A stretch of 64,000 bases of DNA from Paramecium sonneborni (taxonomy: Eukaryota; Ciliophora; Oligohymenophorea; Peniculida; Parameciidae), in NCBI GenBank assembly GCA_905182985.1, contig CAJJDN010000046.1, positions 423,298 through 487,297 on the forward strand, in the 5' to 3' direction. The notes beneath the pieces are model-generated. The model did no database searches, was not told where the DNA came from, and was given only the letters and a program-made list of their open reading frames with translations. Positions 38,501-52,425 of the stretch are shown piece after piece (the first letter of the stretch is position 1; the number at the start of each line of letters is the position of its first letter). The position numbers and the translations under genes are program-made.

Positions 38501-40035
38501 ATTATATTAGACTTTGGAAATTAAATACTAAATATTTAGTAGTAAGTAGTCATGTCATTAAATATAAATATAATGCTTAAGCTATTAAATTCAATTTAGA
38601 GAATACTAAAATAATTGCCAAATATGAAAATGGAATTAAAATTTTATGGAATTTATCGACAGAATAATTAATTGAAGATTCTAACATTAATTTACATTAG
38701 GAAATTTGTTCAAATTAAATATTATTTTCGTATGATTCACAATATTTAGTAACTTTTAGTCCAATTCAAATTATAAATTTATTTGATGAAAAAAAAGAAA
38801 AATTATAAATTTAGGATGAAGTTCTAATTGAAAAAGTATAATGTATGGCAATATCCCACAATAATCTTAGATTGGCAATTCAAAATTAAAATTGTATATT
38901 TTTATGGTCAATTGAAAAGATGGAAATTATTATACAATTTGGAAAAGGACTAAAGATTAGTTAATGTTTGGCATTTTCTAATAATGATTAGGTATTATTT
39001 TCAATAAATAATGAATTTCTTGTTTAATTATGGGATGTTAATGATAAGTACACTATTATTAAAGAAATATCGATTGCTCCTATAATAGATGATCCAATAT
39101 TTACTCCAATGATGCACAAAACTGTAGCTTATCCCCTAGATGAAGAAAAGTTCTTTGTTGTTTATTCTTTGACTATTGGGTTTAATATTATTTAATCTGA
39201 TTACTTAAAGGTATGTATTATTCCAGATCATGAAAAAGAATGGGATATTAGTTCAGATTATTATACCTATCATTTTGATTCTGCATTTTCATCTAAAAAA
39301 TAATTATTAGCTCTTTAATGGTTCCGAGAGTTTAAATTATTCGAAACCAATTCTATGAAACTCTTTGTAAATTTAGAACCCAATAAATTAGAAAGAACAA
39401 CTTATACTTAACAATTATCTTTTTCAAAAAGTGGCAGATTTCTTTTGTCATTAAATTAAGATAAAACTATTTCATTATGGGATTTAGATTCCAAAGTAAG
39501 TATATAATAAAAAGTTAATACAAAATAACACTTAAATATTAATTCCTTCATTTTTCATCAAGACGAAGAAAATATTATTGTATTGGGATTAAATTATTAA
39601 ATATATCATGATCATATATCAAATTACACTGACAAATTTATATTTTAATCTTAAGAAGTCTAGGAAAATTTTGATTATGTTATCAAAGAAATTAATTAAT
39701 ATACAATCAATTATAAGGAAAATGAACTCAAAATTATTGAAAAATAATCTGGTAATTAAATTTGCATTATAAATTAATTTAGCTCAAAATTAAATTCAGC
39801 TTCCTTTTCTCCATGTGGTAGAAATATTATTTTAGGAATGAAAGATGGATCAATATTATTTTATAAAATAGATTAAGAAACCTTAGATAAGTAAGGTTTG
39901 CCAACTTTTTTTAAATGTTTAAATAGATTTCCATTATTAATGGCTCCTTATTGTAAACTACAGAATTCAGTATTGTAATCAAAAGAAAATGAAAATTTAG
40001 CCAAGCTATTTATCGAAAAAGGAGCTAAAATATGA
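29585..40035 (+). CDS. Giant NACHT - pentapeptide-like - WD40 (NLR-like STAND) protein, one frame break (~3478 aa)
   Basis: STAND ATPases act as ligand-triggered switches in immunity, cell death or recognition. Residues 1-~1290 are helical and unrecognised. The NACHT core follows: Walker A GKAGSGKS (1307-1314), Walker B-like VLILESYDEM (1383-1392, with Glu where the first Asp is usual) and the sensor strand KIIITTRDE (1421-1429). A helical region follows. At ~1948-1993 is a pentapeptide-like strip (LNGLSLFKCNLNNTIFDNVS, then CNFSCSTIENANW). WD40-type blades fill the remaining ~1,480 residues (VSLNFNTAGSSLITGSIDGM, VTIKLWDLKTCKLLST, LASGSIQEIIRWDLSN, LSLNQDKTISLWDLDSK). The first frame (start 29585) ends at TGA 37451. 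The WD40 propeller continues in the -1 frame, open from 37411, to TGA 40033. Excising 14 nt (37424-37437) or a -1 shift joins them into 3479 codons. No other intron is needed. Confidence 0.85.
37411..37453 (+). other. Reading-frame break inside the WD40 region of the NACHT gene
   Basis: The upstream frame stops at TGA 37451-37453, while the frame one base back has its last TGA at 37408-37410 and is open afterwards. The change must therefore occur in this 43-bp interval. It contains a TAAAAAC tract (37411-37417) and a GT...AG stretch of only 14 nt (37424-37437) whose removal restores frame. No intron of the normal 22-32 nt size fits. Confidence 0.75.
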
Positions 40036-41123
40036 TGAATTATAAAATATCAAAATACGAAATAATTTAGTTCTCTTAATTTTCATTTTAAATTTATATC
40101 AAAAGTTCATAAATTATTAATGTGAAAAGGTTATCTTACAATTTTATCATAATTATAATTTTTATTAAAATATAATATAATAATTATTTTATCATTATTT
40201 AAATTTATCAATTCCTTAATTTCAAAATTTTTTGTTTAATATAAAATCATAATGATAATTAACTTTCAATTTAAAAAAATCTAGTTTTAATTATTAATGA
40301 TTTTGAAATATTAAATAATATACAAAGAATTTTTCATATATTACAGCATTTATAATATAATCAATTTCTTGTAAATTGCTAAAAATATGTTTGATAGATT
40401 TTAATCAGAATAATTACTACTTTTATCCATGATTTTTTATGAGAAGCTCTTTAAAAATCTCAAGATTTGATAAGTAAGAATGGCCTGTAATTTATATAAT
40501 TCTAATTTATAATATTGAATATTATAATTGTTTAAAATTTTGAAGAAAAAAACCTGCCATGGTATTGGGTTTAATTGAGTCCTACATTATTTTATCTTTT
40601 ATGTCCTAATGTTTATTTAACTAAGTGAATAATTAGCTTTTATTATAAAATAAATTATATTATGAAATTATATTAATTTGTTATACCAATTTGAAAACTT
40701 TAAAAGCAAAATTTTATACAGAATTTAAATTTATTCTATTGTTATGAATAAACTATTAGAATTGAAATTAAAATATCATTTAAAACATAATTTCAAATAA
40801 GATTAAAATTTTTAAACTGCATTTTATGAGTCAGTATAATAATAATATAAAGTAATCCTTTACTCAAGATTTTATTAAATTATGATATCTCTACCATTAA
40901 ATAATCTTTTTTGTTATTAACAAATCAGTTTTTTTATTTACAAAATACTTTTAATATATTAAAAAGAATAAATATAACAGGATATTATAAATTTTTTTAT
41001 TGCTTATTGTGTTTTTTACATTTATATAAACAAAATAATTAATTAACTATCAATTTAATATTTTTAATTTTAAGCAATTTTTCTTATTTGAATAATTTAA
41101 TTATAAAAAAATAATCAATCCAA
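40036..41123. other. 1088-bp intergenic region
   Basis: AT-rich gap between two plus-strand giants. A TGA-free stretch exists from about 40744 to 41090, but its composition (Lys, Asn, Gln, Ile, Phe) is what random AT-rich DNA gives in this code. I recognise no gene, RNA or repeat. It must contain the promoter of the downstream surface-protein gene. Confidence 0.5.
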
Positions 41124-44100
41124 ATGGAATAACACCCAAATTCAAGGATAGCCTTAATAATAATTTTATTATTTTTAGGTTGTTTATCTCAAATTTTTTG
41201 TTTTTAAAGTTATGAAGAAGCTATACTATCATCAAGTATAGAAGTTTTGGAATAATCAGTCAACGTGGATAATTCAGTAGATGGAAATACTTATGGAATT
41301 GGATTTTGGAGTATGAGTGTACCTTTAATGAATAATAAATAAAATATAGATTTTGATAATCCCTATGATTCTAGTAAAGGAGAATTTGGATAATTGTTAA
41401 TGTTAATGCAAGATTCTGAAACAAAATCAAATAGTATTCTGGTTTCTTTATACTTGGATTATGAAAATTTGAAAGTTCAACATAAGGTATAAATTATTGA
41501 TCAATTATCAACATAAATGTTAATATTTAAATTTGATGGTTTAGTATATGAAGGAAAATGGATATTTAATTTAATTTTAATATAACCAAAGCTTCAAATG
41601 GTTCTTGTTTAGATGAGTGATTAAGAAAAATAAACTGTAGAATTTAATTCAGAAACTTAATTAAATTTAAAATTTATTTTAGGAGGAAGAGGATATGTAA
41701 ATATTTTATAATAATAAAGATTAATGATATGAATCTAAATACATTTAAAGGTGTATTATCAAGATTAATTTTTATACCATCTTTATTTTATACTGAGACT
41801 ACATTTGATGATTTAATTAAAAACAATATAATTCCTTAAAAAAAAGAAGGTGAAAAAATTATTAATATTGTATTTGGATTGCATATTTTTGATGGAACTT
41901 ATGCTCAATAACAAACTATTGACTAATATGGAAATAAATACATTCTATCAGGATGGGCGAAATATATAATAAAAGATGGAGATGATAAATAATATACATT
42001 ATTGAGAATGACCGCTTTTTTGAATTATGAACATGAGATATAATTGGGAGATGAATTATTTATGATTGAAGTTTTTTTATCAAATAGCAATCCTGAATAA
42101 ACTAAGATGATTGTAAATGCAGATGCATTTAGTATGCCAATTTAATAATCCTTTTAATCTTAGTTTGATTCTACTTTTTAAGGATCTTAGAACTCAAATT
42201 ATTAAATAGTTTAATCCAAAAGAATATTTCAAAATTTAAACAATAAATAGTATTATGAAGGATTATAGTAATGGCATTATATTTAATATGAATATGGAAG
42301 AAGTAATTCATAAGAAAGAATGCTTTTTTAATCTCAATTTTATAATGAATTGGGATTAATTACAGAAAGTCTTGGAAATGACATTTTTGGAGGTTCATTT
42401 ACAAATTATAAATTTTATTTATTTTTTGGTAGAGACAACTTTAATAATAATTTATTACAAGCAGAAATTTATGATTTTAAGATAAGCTTTAATTACAATG
42501 AAGATAAAGAATTTATTTAATGTATATGATTTTTGAATATATTTAGATTGTCATAATACTTGTTTGACTTGTGATGGTCCATTATATAATAATTGTTTAA
42601 GTTGTGATGAAAATTAACATAGATATTTTTAAATTGATACTTTTTAGTGTAGATGCCTTTAAGGATATTTTGAATTTGAATAAGGAAAATGTACTGATTA
42701 ATTTTATTCTTCAATATCTCTAAGTGAAGATATTATTGAAAATCCTTTCGTTTGTCCAATTGGATATTTTAGACTTCCTATTGATGATAATAATTATGAA
42801 TGTAAATAATGGTAATTAATAATATTATTTAATATAGTCCATAATCAATTAACTCTATATAGTGTTTAGAATGTTATTATTATTATAAAACATGGTATAT
42901 AAAACCAGTTTGTAAATATGATGCAATAAAGATTATGAATATTGACAATTATGAACCATTTTAAATAGTAAAGAGAAATCCTATACTTTATGATGTCTAT
43001 TTGATAGGTTTAGATCGAGAATTAACATTATATCCATAATTTTTGGATTTTTGTGTTTTTCATCCATATATAAATTAATAATGCTATCCAACATAACATT
43101 AACATTTAGGAAAATTACCATATTTAAATTGTAAACCAAATTATTATCCAGCTTAATAAAATGATGCTACAACTTGTTTATTACTCCCAGAAAATTGTTA
43201 ATCTGATGATAGTATGGGAAATTGTTTAATCTGCATTCCAGGAAAGTATTGGGTTTGGTTTTACTGTTTTGATTGTCCATCCTAATGCATAACTTGTGAT
43301 AATGATGGAAATGATGAACCTATATGCATTTCTTGTGTTAAATCATATAGTTTTTTAGATGGCCAATGTTACCCATGTGGATAATTTTGTGAAACTTGTG
43401 AATTTATTTATGATGAAAATAGAGAATAGTATTATTAAAAATGCTTCAAATGTGTAGAGGATTCTAAATATTTTATTTCTTTAGATGGACAAAATTGTTA
43501 ATTAAATTAAATTACAAATTGTCTCTATGCATTCCAAGTTTTATAATCTGATTATACTACAAATACCCTAGATTTCAAATTTTAACCTAATTTTGATGAA
43601 TAATAAATATTAACTCTATGTGCTATGTGTGATTAGTCTTATGTTTTTGTATTTGAAACTAATACATGTATTCCAAATACTATTAATTCTATTTGCCTAA
43701 TTGCAATAGGCAATCTAAATCCAAATGATTAATCCTTAGAATCAATTAACTGTTTAAGTTCATATAAGTATGAAAATGAAGTTGTTTAATTTCAAGAAAA
43801 TTGTTCTAATTTTAATGCAAATTGTAAAATCTGTTTATAAACGGATATACATAATTATTTCTTATGTATAGAATGTTAAATTGGTTACTATCTTGAAAAA
43901 ACATCAGGTTAATGCAAATTATGTCCAACAGAACTCAAATGCAGATCATGTTACTAATAGCATTCAATTTTAAAAGATTAATGGAAAAATTCTATAAGAC
44001 CTTTTTATAGAAAATATATAGAAGTAATCAATTCACATCAATATACTATATTTGGTTAAAGTCAAAATATAAATGATTATGAAACTTTATGTGAAAGTTG

Positions 44101-47100
44101 TGTAGAAGGTTATAGATTACATTTAAACTAATGCATTCCATATTGCTCAAAGACTTGTTTATAATGTTTGTTACATAATGATTAGTATATTTGTGTTAAA
44201 TGTTAATCTGAATAAAGAGGTAGAAGGTAAACTATCATAAATAATGAATGTATTGATTGTCCTGAAAATTGTGCTTTTTGTAGAGTTCGAACGAATGAGG
44301 AAATTCATTAAATTAATCCTCTTTTTAACAATTAAAATTATTAGAAATATACTTATTAATGTTTAAAAAGTTATTAAGATCAATAATATTATTATGATGA
44401 AGATTTAGGTTTATACATTTAATGTGTATAATCTAATCAAAAAAATGGTTGTTAAAAACAATTAACAATTGAGTTAAATTTATACGTTAATTAATTTTAA
44501 TATTATAATGATCTATGGAATTTGAACGATCAAGATTAAGTTAGATTTAAAAAAAATAATATATTATTTTCAAATATTGTTTCACCAGAAGGCAGCTTTA
44601 AAGAAGTTAAATTATTAATTTATTTTAGTTCGAGAACGAAGAGTTTTACACATTAGCAAATTCAAAATTTATTAAATCTCTATTGATTAAAATAACATAT
44701 CAAAAAGCTTCCACAAATTATCCTTTCCATACTGGTGGATAAATTAAATAAATTTTTTCTGAAAATATATTTTCTCTTACGTATTTTTATTCTATTATAT
44801 TTATTTAGGATGGTTGAATTTGAACTTATATTTTTGAACTAGGTACCCATTAAACTTTAAACAAATTTAGAGCTAATTAATTTTAGCAAAATAACTTTCA
44901 AAAATATAATTGTAGAAGGTGATAAGTAAAATTAGTTTGTATTGGGATTTTTATTTAAAAGTCTATTCCCTCAAATTATAATTCTGGATTAAATTTATAT
45001 TAAATATAGTGAAGCTCAAGAATAACGAGATATTAACTTTTAAATTACTTTAGAAAATATTAAACTTTTTTAATTTAGTAATATATTAATTGAAAATGTT
45101 AAATTGGATTTTACACGATACTTTTTAAAAGTTGAAGAGACACCCTTCCCAAAATCTTTAATTTTTACTAATATAAATCTAAAGAATTGTGACATTTAAA
45201 ATATGATTTTCTTTTATTTAAGTCTGAATTAATAAGATTAGGTTGAGTTTGATGCTATTGAGATTAATTCCAATTTTACGAATTCTACATTTATAAAAGA
45301 AAGTTAAAATAATGAATTAGGTGTTGTTAATATGAAAAATGTCGCTTTTATAGGAAAAATATTTGACTCTGAATCCTTCTTCAGTTTTCAAAAGATAGCT
45401 TTTTTAAGTATATATAAATTTTCAATTATTTCTTCTCTTATTAAAAATTCCACTTTAATTTTATTAAATAGATATAGCAAATTGGAAGATATAATATTTT
45501 AAGAAAGCTAAATTTTAAATGAATCATTTATGATTGTAAATAGTGAATTTCTAAGTGATTTTCCTATTTAACATAACTTTTCTTATATATCTTTTCAAGA
45601 TAATTAATATGACAGTCGAATAAAATTTATATATTTAAAAAAGCATTAAAGTTCAACCCAAACAATTACAATTAATTATTTAAATTTGATTAACAACTAT
45701 TTCTTAAAGGATTTCTTAAATTATAACAAAAAATAAATAGATTTTTCTTTAATAACTATCCAATATGATTTAGTGGATATTATTAATTTCATTATTTAAA
45801 GAGGGTATGGTTTAAATGAGATTTCACTTTATGACAGTTAGAGGATAATAATAGAAAATGGAATAATATAGTAAGAAAAATTTAGATTCTTTGGTTTGCA
45901 TCAATATTTAAATTGTTAATTAAAATAGGTAAATCATTAATATTATCCAACTTCAATCAAAATTTTTTCATCTAAAATTACAGATATAAAAAATTTAACT
46001 TTTTCTAAAGTTCTATCTTATAATTTTCCAATAATTTCTATAGTTTCTGCTGATTTAAATCTCTTAAACTAGACTGAATTTATTATATTGAAAAATTTAA
46101 CCTTTAACTCAAATTTAATATTAAAAACTGAAATACTATTTGAAACAGCTCTAATTTCAATTTAATCATATTAGCAAGTGTAAATTTAATGTGAAAATAT
46201 AAAATTTAGCAATAACATTTTACACGCTTATATCCAAAATGATCATATCAAATCTGCTGGTTTATTTCTTATATAATGTCCAAATAGTGAAATTTATTTG
46301 ATGAAATAATTATTTGAAAACAATTTAGTGATTAATAGCACTTCAAATATTATTTATATTGAGTCTAAAACAGCTTAAATAAATGATTCTTTGTTTATAA
46401 ATAATGGTTTATTTAACTATGAAATTATATAACCTCATATATTATGGGGTTTTACTGAAAAAGTAACCATAAAACTTATCTAATCTATATTTTAGATAAA
46501 ATCTTAATCAGGTGTTGGGTAAATTTCAGCTGATTAGATTCTAATATACAATAATACATTCTAAAATTCAGTAGGATATATATGTGGTTGTTTTATGCTA
46601 TTTTCTTAAGGAGAATCATCTATTATTATAGCTAATAATATTTATAAGCAAATTACAACATAATTTTAGTCAGAAACAGAATAAGGAGCTGGAATTTATA
46701 TTGATGGTTCATCATCTACAACTTTGTATATAGAGATTAGGAATATAATTGCTTAAAAAATATTTTGTCGACAAATAGGAGGTTTTCTATATTTGAAATC
46801 ATAAACATCCTAGACAAATTTGATAATTTCACAATTAACTCTAAAGGATGTCTTTGCTCAATAAGGATCTGCTTTTTATATTTCTTATTCGTAATTTTTA
46901 GAAAAACCTTAAATTCTATAAGTCTCAAATCTCTAGGTAATTAATTCCTATGATGGTTATATTTAATTTTTAAATAAATTTAATGAATTTTATAAGCAAT
47001 AAGAAAAATATAATCTAATTAATAATAGAACTTTAATCTACTTAGAATATGGATCTTTAATATAAATTTAGGATATTAAAGTTTATTTTTTAACTTTAGA

Positions 47101-50100
47101 ATCCTTTCTTATTTTATCCTAAGTAAGAGAAGTATCTTTATCAAATATCTATATTGAAGATTCACATATCAATAATAATTTGATTACAATAACTCCATTT
47201 AAAAGTAATTAACTAGAATTAATTATGTAAAATTTTCACATAGTTTAAATCTATATGGGATTTCATTTCTCTAATTTTACTTGTACAACTAAAACTCTTT
47301 AAGAAAACAATTAAATATACTAATGTTTAAATCATTCAGTAGGAGCTCCATCACTTTAAATAGAAGATCAAAATTAGGAACAATACGAAAATGCATTTTG
47401 TGTGTATTTAGAAATAGACAAATATGTATAGATATTTTTATTTTTTTATTCTAGAGAATTGTCTAATTCGGGATTAATAATGCTTAATGATCTTACTAAC
47501 AAAGATAAAATTTCTATTATGTATATATCAATAGCTGATATTGATTGCAAAATATGTAAAAATGGCTTAATTAATTTTTAAATTAGTGAAAATTTCGTTC
47601 AGCAATAATTAATTGATTCGCTTTATGTACTTAATTCAAATTGTGGAGAAAAAGGTTGTTTAAATATTGAGAAAATGGGTTCAAGCAATAATAGAATTCT
47701 GAGCACATCAGAACTATATTCAAAAAATTATGAATTTATAATAAGGCGATATGTATGTGAAAATAATTCTGGAAATTAAGGAACTTGTATTAGAATAAAT
47801 TCTGCAATTATTCTTTTATAATATTGCTTTTTCAAGAATAATACAGCACTTTTGGAAGGAGGTAGCATATATGTGGAAGGAAAAAAGAATTTGATGATTG
47901 AAGATAGTGTAATTTAAATGAATAAAGCATCAATTGGAGGAGGATTGTATTTTCAAGATTAAATAGCAATGAATTATGAAAAAACAAAAACTAAAATACT
48001 TAAAAATACTGCAGAAAATTATGGTAATGATGCCACATCAATTCCTTCAAAACTTACTATAAAGGTGAAATAAATTACTTTACCTTTAAAAACAAAAACT
48101 TTATTTTAAAATTCTTAATAGAAAATAGATATGATTGATATCGAGCCATATATTGGAACAAATGGAAAATCAATTAATTGCATCATGTTTCCTACAGGGT
48201 AAAAATTATCAACTTATATGTTGTTTGATTGGAAAAATAAAATATTTTGGGATCCTCAATTGACATTTCAAATCATTGCTTTAGATGAGGGAAAAAATTA
48301 AATTAAAAATCTTAAAAATACTTATTGTACAATTTAAAGTAGAAGTTTCAATTTATCTTAAAATGATAATTAAGAGTTTACAAATAATCATACTAATGTT
48401 TAATTTATTGATTTCAATATAAAATCCTAAAACTACTTAACTGATGATTTAATTATTTATTTTGATAACTAAGTACCTGAAGAGATTGTATTATAATTAT
48501 AGTTTCAATGCAATTCTATCAAAGTTCCTATTTATAATGATAAATACCCTTATGAAATTATTGATTATCATTAAAATTATTCCTTAAGAATTAACATAAA
48601 GACTTTTTTATGTTAATTTGGTGAAATCAAAAATTCAAAAACATAATCTTGTGAAATTTGTGATTCAAATCAAGGTTAATATTCATTAAATTTAAATTCT
48701 GAAAAATGTGACATTAAAGATGATTTAACTACATTAAACGTTTTTTAAAATTAATTAATTTTAAGAACAGGATTTTGGAGACCATATTTCGATACAAATG
48801 AAGTAAGCTATTGTCTTAATTTACAACTAAATTGTTTAGGAGGAATAGAAGTTGGTGATAGTTCTTGTTATAAGGGACATATAGGATCCCTTTGCGAGTA
48901 ATGTGATTTATATGATACACAGGGATGGGGATAATTTTCAATAGTTAAAAAGTTTTCATGTGGACCTTGTGTTGAAAATTAAAGAAATGTCTTTCTTATC
49001 ATAGGAATCATTATTTTAACCTTATTATTTCTCTTGATTTCAGTATAAGGAAATATTAAAACAGTAGAGAATTGTACAAAATTTTAACCCTTCAAAATTT
49101 TGTAAACCTCAGCCACTTTGAATAAAAGTTAATCAGGAGTATTGATTAAAATGCTTACTAATTATTTTCAAATTATTGTATCCATAACTACTTTTTAGTT
49201 GCAATTCTCTGATGGTTTAAATAATACATTAGAAATTGTTGGAAATCCTCTACAAACAACCACTTATTCTTTAGATTGCTTTTTAGCAAATACCTTTTAA
49301 ATTGATATCTAGTACATGAGAATGATATGGCAAATAATTTTACCTATATTTTACATTTAAGCTTTTTTAGGCTTGTATCTATTGGCAAGCTAAATAAAAT
49401 TTCTTAAATTTAATTAAAGTGTTACTCCAACAACCTTAATTTATCTCTACATATATTTTTAACCTAATTTAGTTTAAGGATTAATAGAATTAGTTTCTTT
49501 TAGAAAAATTTCTGGTTTTTAATGGATTTAAGCAAACGTTTCATAACGATATGATACGCCTACTCATACAAAATGGGTATTTTAATTTTGTCTACCTTTC
49601 ATATTATTAATTACAATTTTAATTCCTTTCTACTTAATTTTTGGACTATTCAAAAACAGAGAAAACCTTGAGAAAAAAGAGGTAAGGTTATATTGGGGTT
49701 TCTTATATAATGAATATAAAAAAAAAGCATATTTTTGGGAACTAATTAAAATTTTTGAAAAAGAATTAATAATTCTATTTCTTGTTTACTATTAAAATAA
49801 TGTTGTATTGAAAGGAGTTCTTGTGTTACTTATAACTTATGTATATTAAGAACTTAATTCTCATTTTAAACCATTTTCAATAAATAACTTAAACAATTTA
49901 GATTATTATTCAGCTAATATTAGTATGATTACTATTGGATTAGCAATAGGAATTTATATAACTTAACAATCAAGTGTATAGGAACTTAATTATCCTTTTT
50001 TTATTACAATGGCATTTTTTAACTTTTTATTTCTCAATCAGATTATAACTAAGATTATAATGGAATATTAAAAAGAACATGAGGAAATGTTAGATAAATT

Positions 50101-50413
50101 TAAAGAATATATCACAAAAAGTTTTCCATAAACTTAAAAATTTTTATGTTTGAAAAAAATTTTGAAAAACAAGATGGAACAAAGAAAAAAAGTTATTTTA
50201 GCATTTTAAAAAATTAAATAAATTTGCATACCTTTGGCAAGAAATTAGATTAAAATGAGATCGACCTACCTCATATAAGGTGGTAGTAAAAATAGAATTT
50301 AAAATAGAGCTGAATAAGTATTTATCTACAAACCAGATATTGTGATTTCTGAGGATCCTTAATTAAGTATGCAACGTTTAAATAGTAATCCTGGTAAATA
50401 TCCATCTATGTGA
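41124..50413 (+). CDS. Giant beta-helix, cysteine-rich multi-pass membrane protein, paralogue A (3054 aa)
   Basis: Signal peptide (IALIIILLFLGCLSQIFCF, residues ~8-27), then two lectin/LamG-like beta domains (YILSGWAKYIIKDGDDKQYT in the second). Cysteine-rich furin/GFR-type repeats (DCHNTCLTCDGP, CPSQCITCDNDG, CPENCAFCR) span ~42547-44290. A long Asn/Ile/Ser-rich region (~44600-48050) has right-handed beta-helix character with Pmp-like pieces (FFKNNTALLEGGSIYVEG, ASIGGGLYF). An EGF-like CYKGHIGSLCEQCD follows, then about eight membrane helices (48990-50040) and a basic cytoplasmic tail. Five introns at 41697-41719, 42522-42546, 42812-42837, 44606-44628 and 44781-44808 (23, 25, 26, 23, 28 nt) leave exactly 3055 codons. 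Probably a surface receptor or antigen; ligand unknown. The family is expanded in ciliates and its function is not established. Paralogue B lies downstream in opposite orientation. Confidence 0.88.
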
Positions 50414-50895
50414 ATTTGATATTATATTAAATCAATAAATTATAAAATATATATGGGTATTTTTAAACACTACATTATTTAAAGTTTTTATTTAAATCAT
50501 CAATCTCTTAAAGGTTTATAATTACAATTAAATTTATGGATATATAAATTTTAATAGAAAATTAAAAGTAGGATGATATCAGCAAATATAAAATGCACTT
50601 TAAACAAAAAAAAGTTAAAAGTAGAATGAAAAAATATATTAAAATAATGAGCTTTACTCATTTATTAATGATGTAAGTAAAAAAATATTAAGGATTTGAT
50701 CAAATTAATCAGAGATAATCCCTTATATGAAATTTAAAGTTCATGATATTAAAATTTGAGATTATTGTTGTTATTATTGAAAGATTTTTTCCAAAATCAA
50801 TTTATTGAATTATAATAATGTAGAAAATCTATGTTCCACAAACTCAACACTATTTAATATAAAAATTAATTGAAAAGTTGAATAAATAAAAAAAA
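50414..50895. other. 482-bp intergenic region
   Basis: AT-rich spacer between paralogue A and the carboxypeptidase gene, both on the plus strand. No coding or RNA feature is recognised; it should carry the carboxypeptidase promoter in its distal part. Confidence 0.5.
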
Positions 50896-52425
50896 ATGAA
50901 GAAATTGATTAGTTTATTGATTTTGCTAACAATTACTTAAACTATGTAAATTTTGATTAATGAAACAGAGAAAGTTGATAATGAAAAACTCGAATAGTTA
51001 TTTGATATACACTATTTAGGAGATATGTAGAAATTAAAATAAAATTTTAAGCTATTCAGGTTATTTAAAAGTAGATGATGAAGGAACAACAGAATTTTAT
51101 TATTTATTTTATCCATCTCTAAAAGAATCTTTAAAAAAACCTGTAATTCTTTGGTTAAATGGTGGTCCTGGATGTTCATCAATTTAAGGTGCATTTAATG
51201 AGAACGGTCCTTTTGTATTTAAAGCAGGCACAAGTGAGTTTGAATTGAACAAATATTCATGGACAAACTTTGTATATGTTGTTTACTACCTAATTATAGG
51301 CTAATATGATTTATCTTGAATCACCTATCTCTGTAGGTTTTTCATATGGTTCATAAGTAGAATAATCCGATGAATCAACAGCTAAATATAATCTTAAAGC
51401 TATGATTGATTTTTTTAATAAATTCTAAGATTATAGAAAGTTACCATTTTATATTGCAGGAGAATCATTTGGTGGAGTATATGGTCCAACCTTAGCGAAA
51501 GAAATCATTAATTATAATGATTAATAAACTATAGAAAATCGTATAAATTTATAAGGATTGGCTATTGGAAATGGATGTACAGATCCAAGTGAATGTACAC
51601 ATGATGCATGGGCATTTTAAATTCATGTTTTTCATTAAGTTGGAAGACATAACTTTATAAGTGAGGAATTATATGAAGAAATAAGGAAGGAGGAAGATAA
51701 ATGCATTAAAGAAAAAGGAAAATTAGAGATTTGTAAAAAAATATCAAAAGAAGTTGAAGAATAAATAACAGGAAAGGATAAAAATATAAAAGCTAATTAA
51801 TATAATATATATGGACCATGTTATACTTATACTCCTGAAGGTAGTAAAAGGGCTGATAGATCTTTAGGAATGAGAAACCTTACTGAAGATGCAGATATAC
51901 CTGCTTGTGCTGATATATAAGGGTTATATCATCACTTAAGATTAAAAGAAGTTAGAGATGTATATGTAAATATATAGTCTAGTTATTACATGTGAAAGAA
52001 TAATCCTCAGAATGGGAAGTATGTTCCAAAAAGTTTGTAAACTATAAAGAAAATCCAAAAGGATCTTATTATTTATATGAAGAAATAATTAAAAATTAAA
52101 TTAGAGTTTTGATATATAGTGGAGATGTTGATGCTGTTGTTCCAGTAACTGGGACTATGTTTTGGATTGATAAGTTGTAATAAGAATTATGTAATCTTTT
52201 TTTAATTGTATATTTATAGCTTTAATCACTCTAAAACCTTGGAGATCTTGGTATGTACCACAAATAAGAGAAGTTGATCCTAACTAAATTGCTGGATATG
52301 TCAAAGATTTAAATGGATTGACATTTTTAACCATTCGAAATGCTGGCCATATGGTACCATTAGATAAAAGAGAAGAAGCTTTAATATTTATGGAAAAATT
52401 TATTAGAAATGAATATTTTCCATGA
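50896..52425 (+). CDS. S10 serine carboxypeptidase (474 aa)
   Basis: Lysosomal/vacuolar or secreted enzyme removing C-terminal residues. Signal peptide MKKLISLLILLTITQT. Family landmarks in order: YSGYLKVDDE, VILWLNGGPGCSS (oxyanion region), NKYSWTNFANMIYLESPISVGFSY, the nucleophile motif AGESFGGVYGP, GLAIGNGCTDP, the catalytic Asp in LIYSGDVDAVVP and the catalytic His in RNAGHMVPLDKR. Four introns at 51027-51051 (25), 51272-51299 (28), 51960-51982 (23) and 52191-52219 (29 nt) each restore a conserved segment, leaving 475 codons. The nucleophile, Asp and His are all present, so the enzyme should be active. It sits between two giant paralogous surface-protein genes and reads in the same direction as the first; no functional link is evident. 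Together with the S28 gene this window encodes two lysosomal-type serine peptidases. Confidence 0.95.

Noticed and set aside
40744..41090. Plus-strand TGA-free stretch upstream of paralogue A
   Set aside because: Length is explained by AT-richness and the reduced stop set; no protein-like composition and the adjacent real gene has a clear signal-peptide start at 41124.
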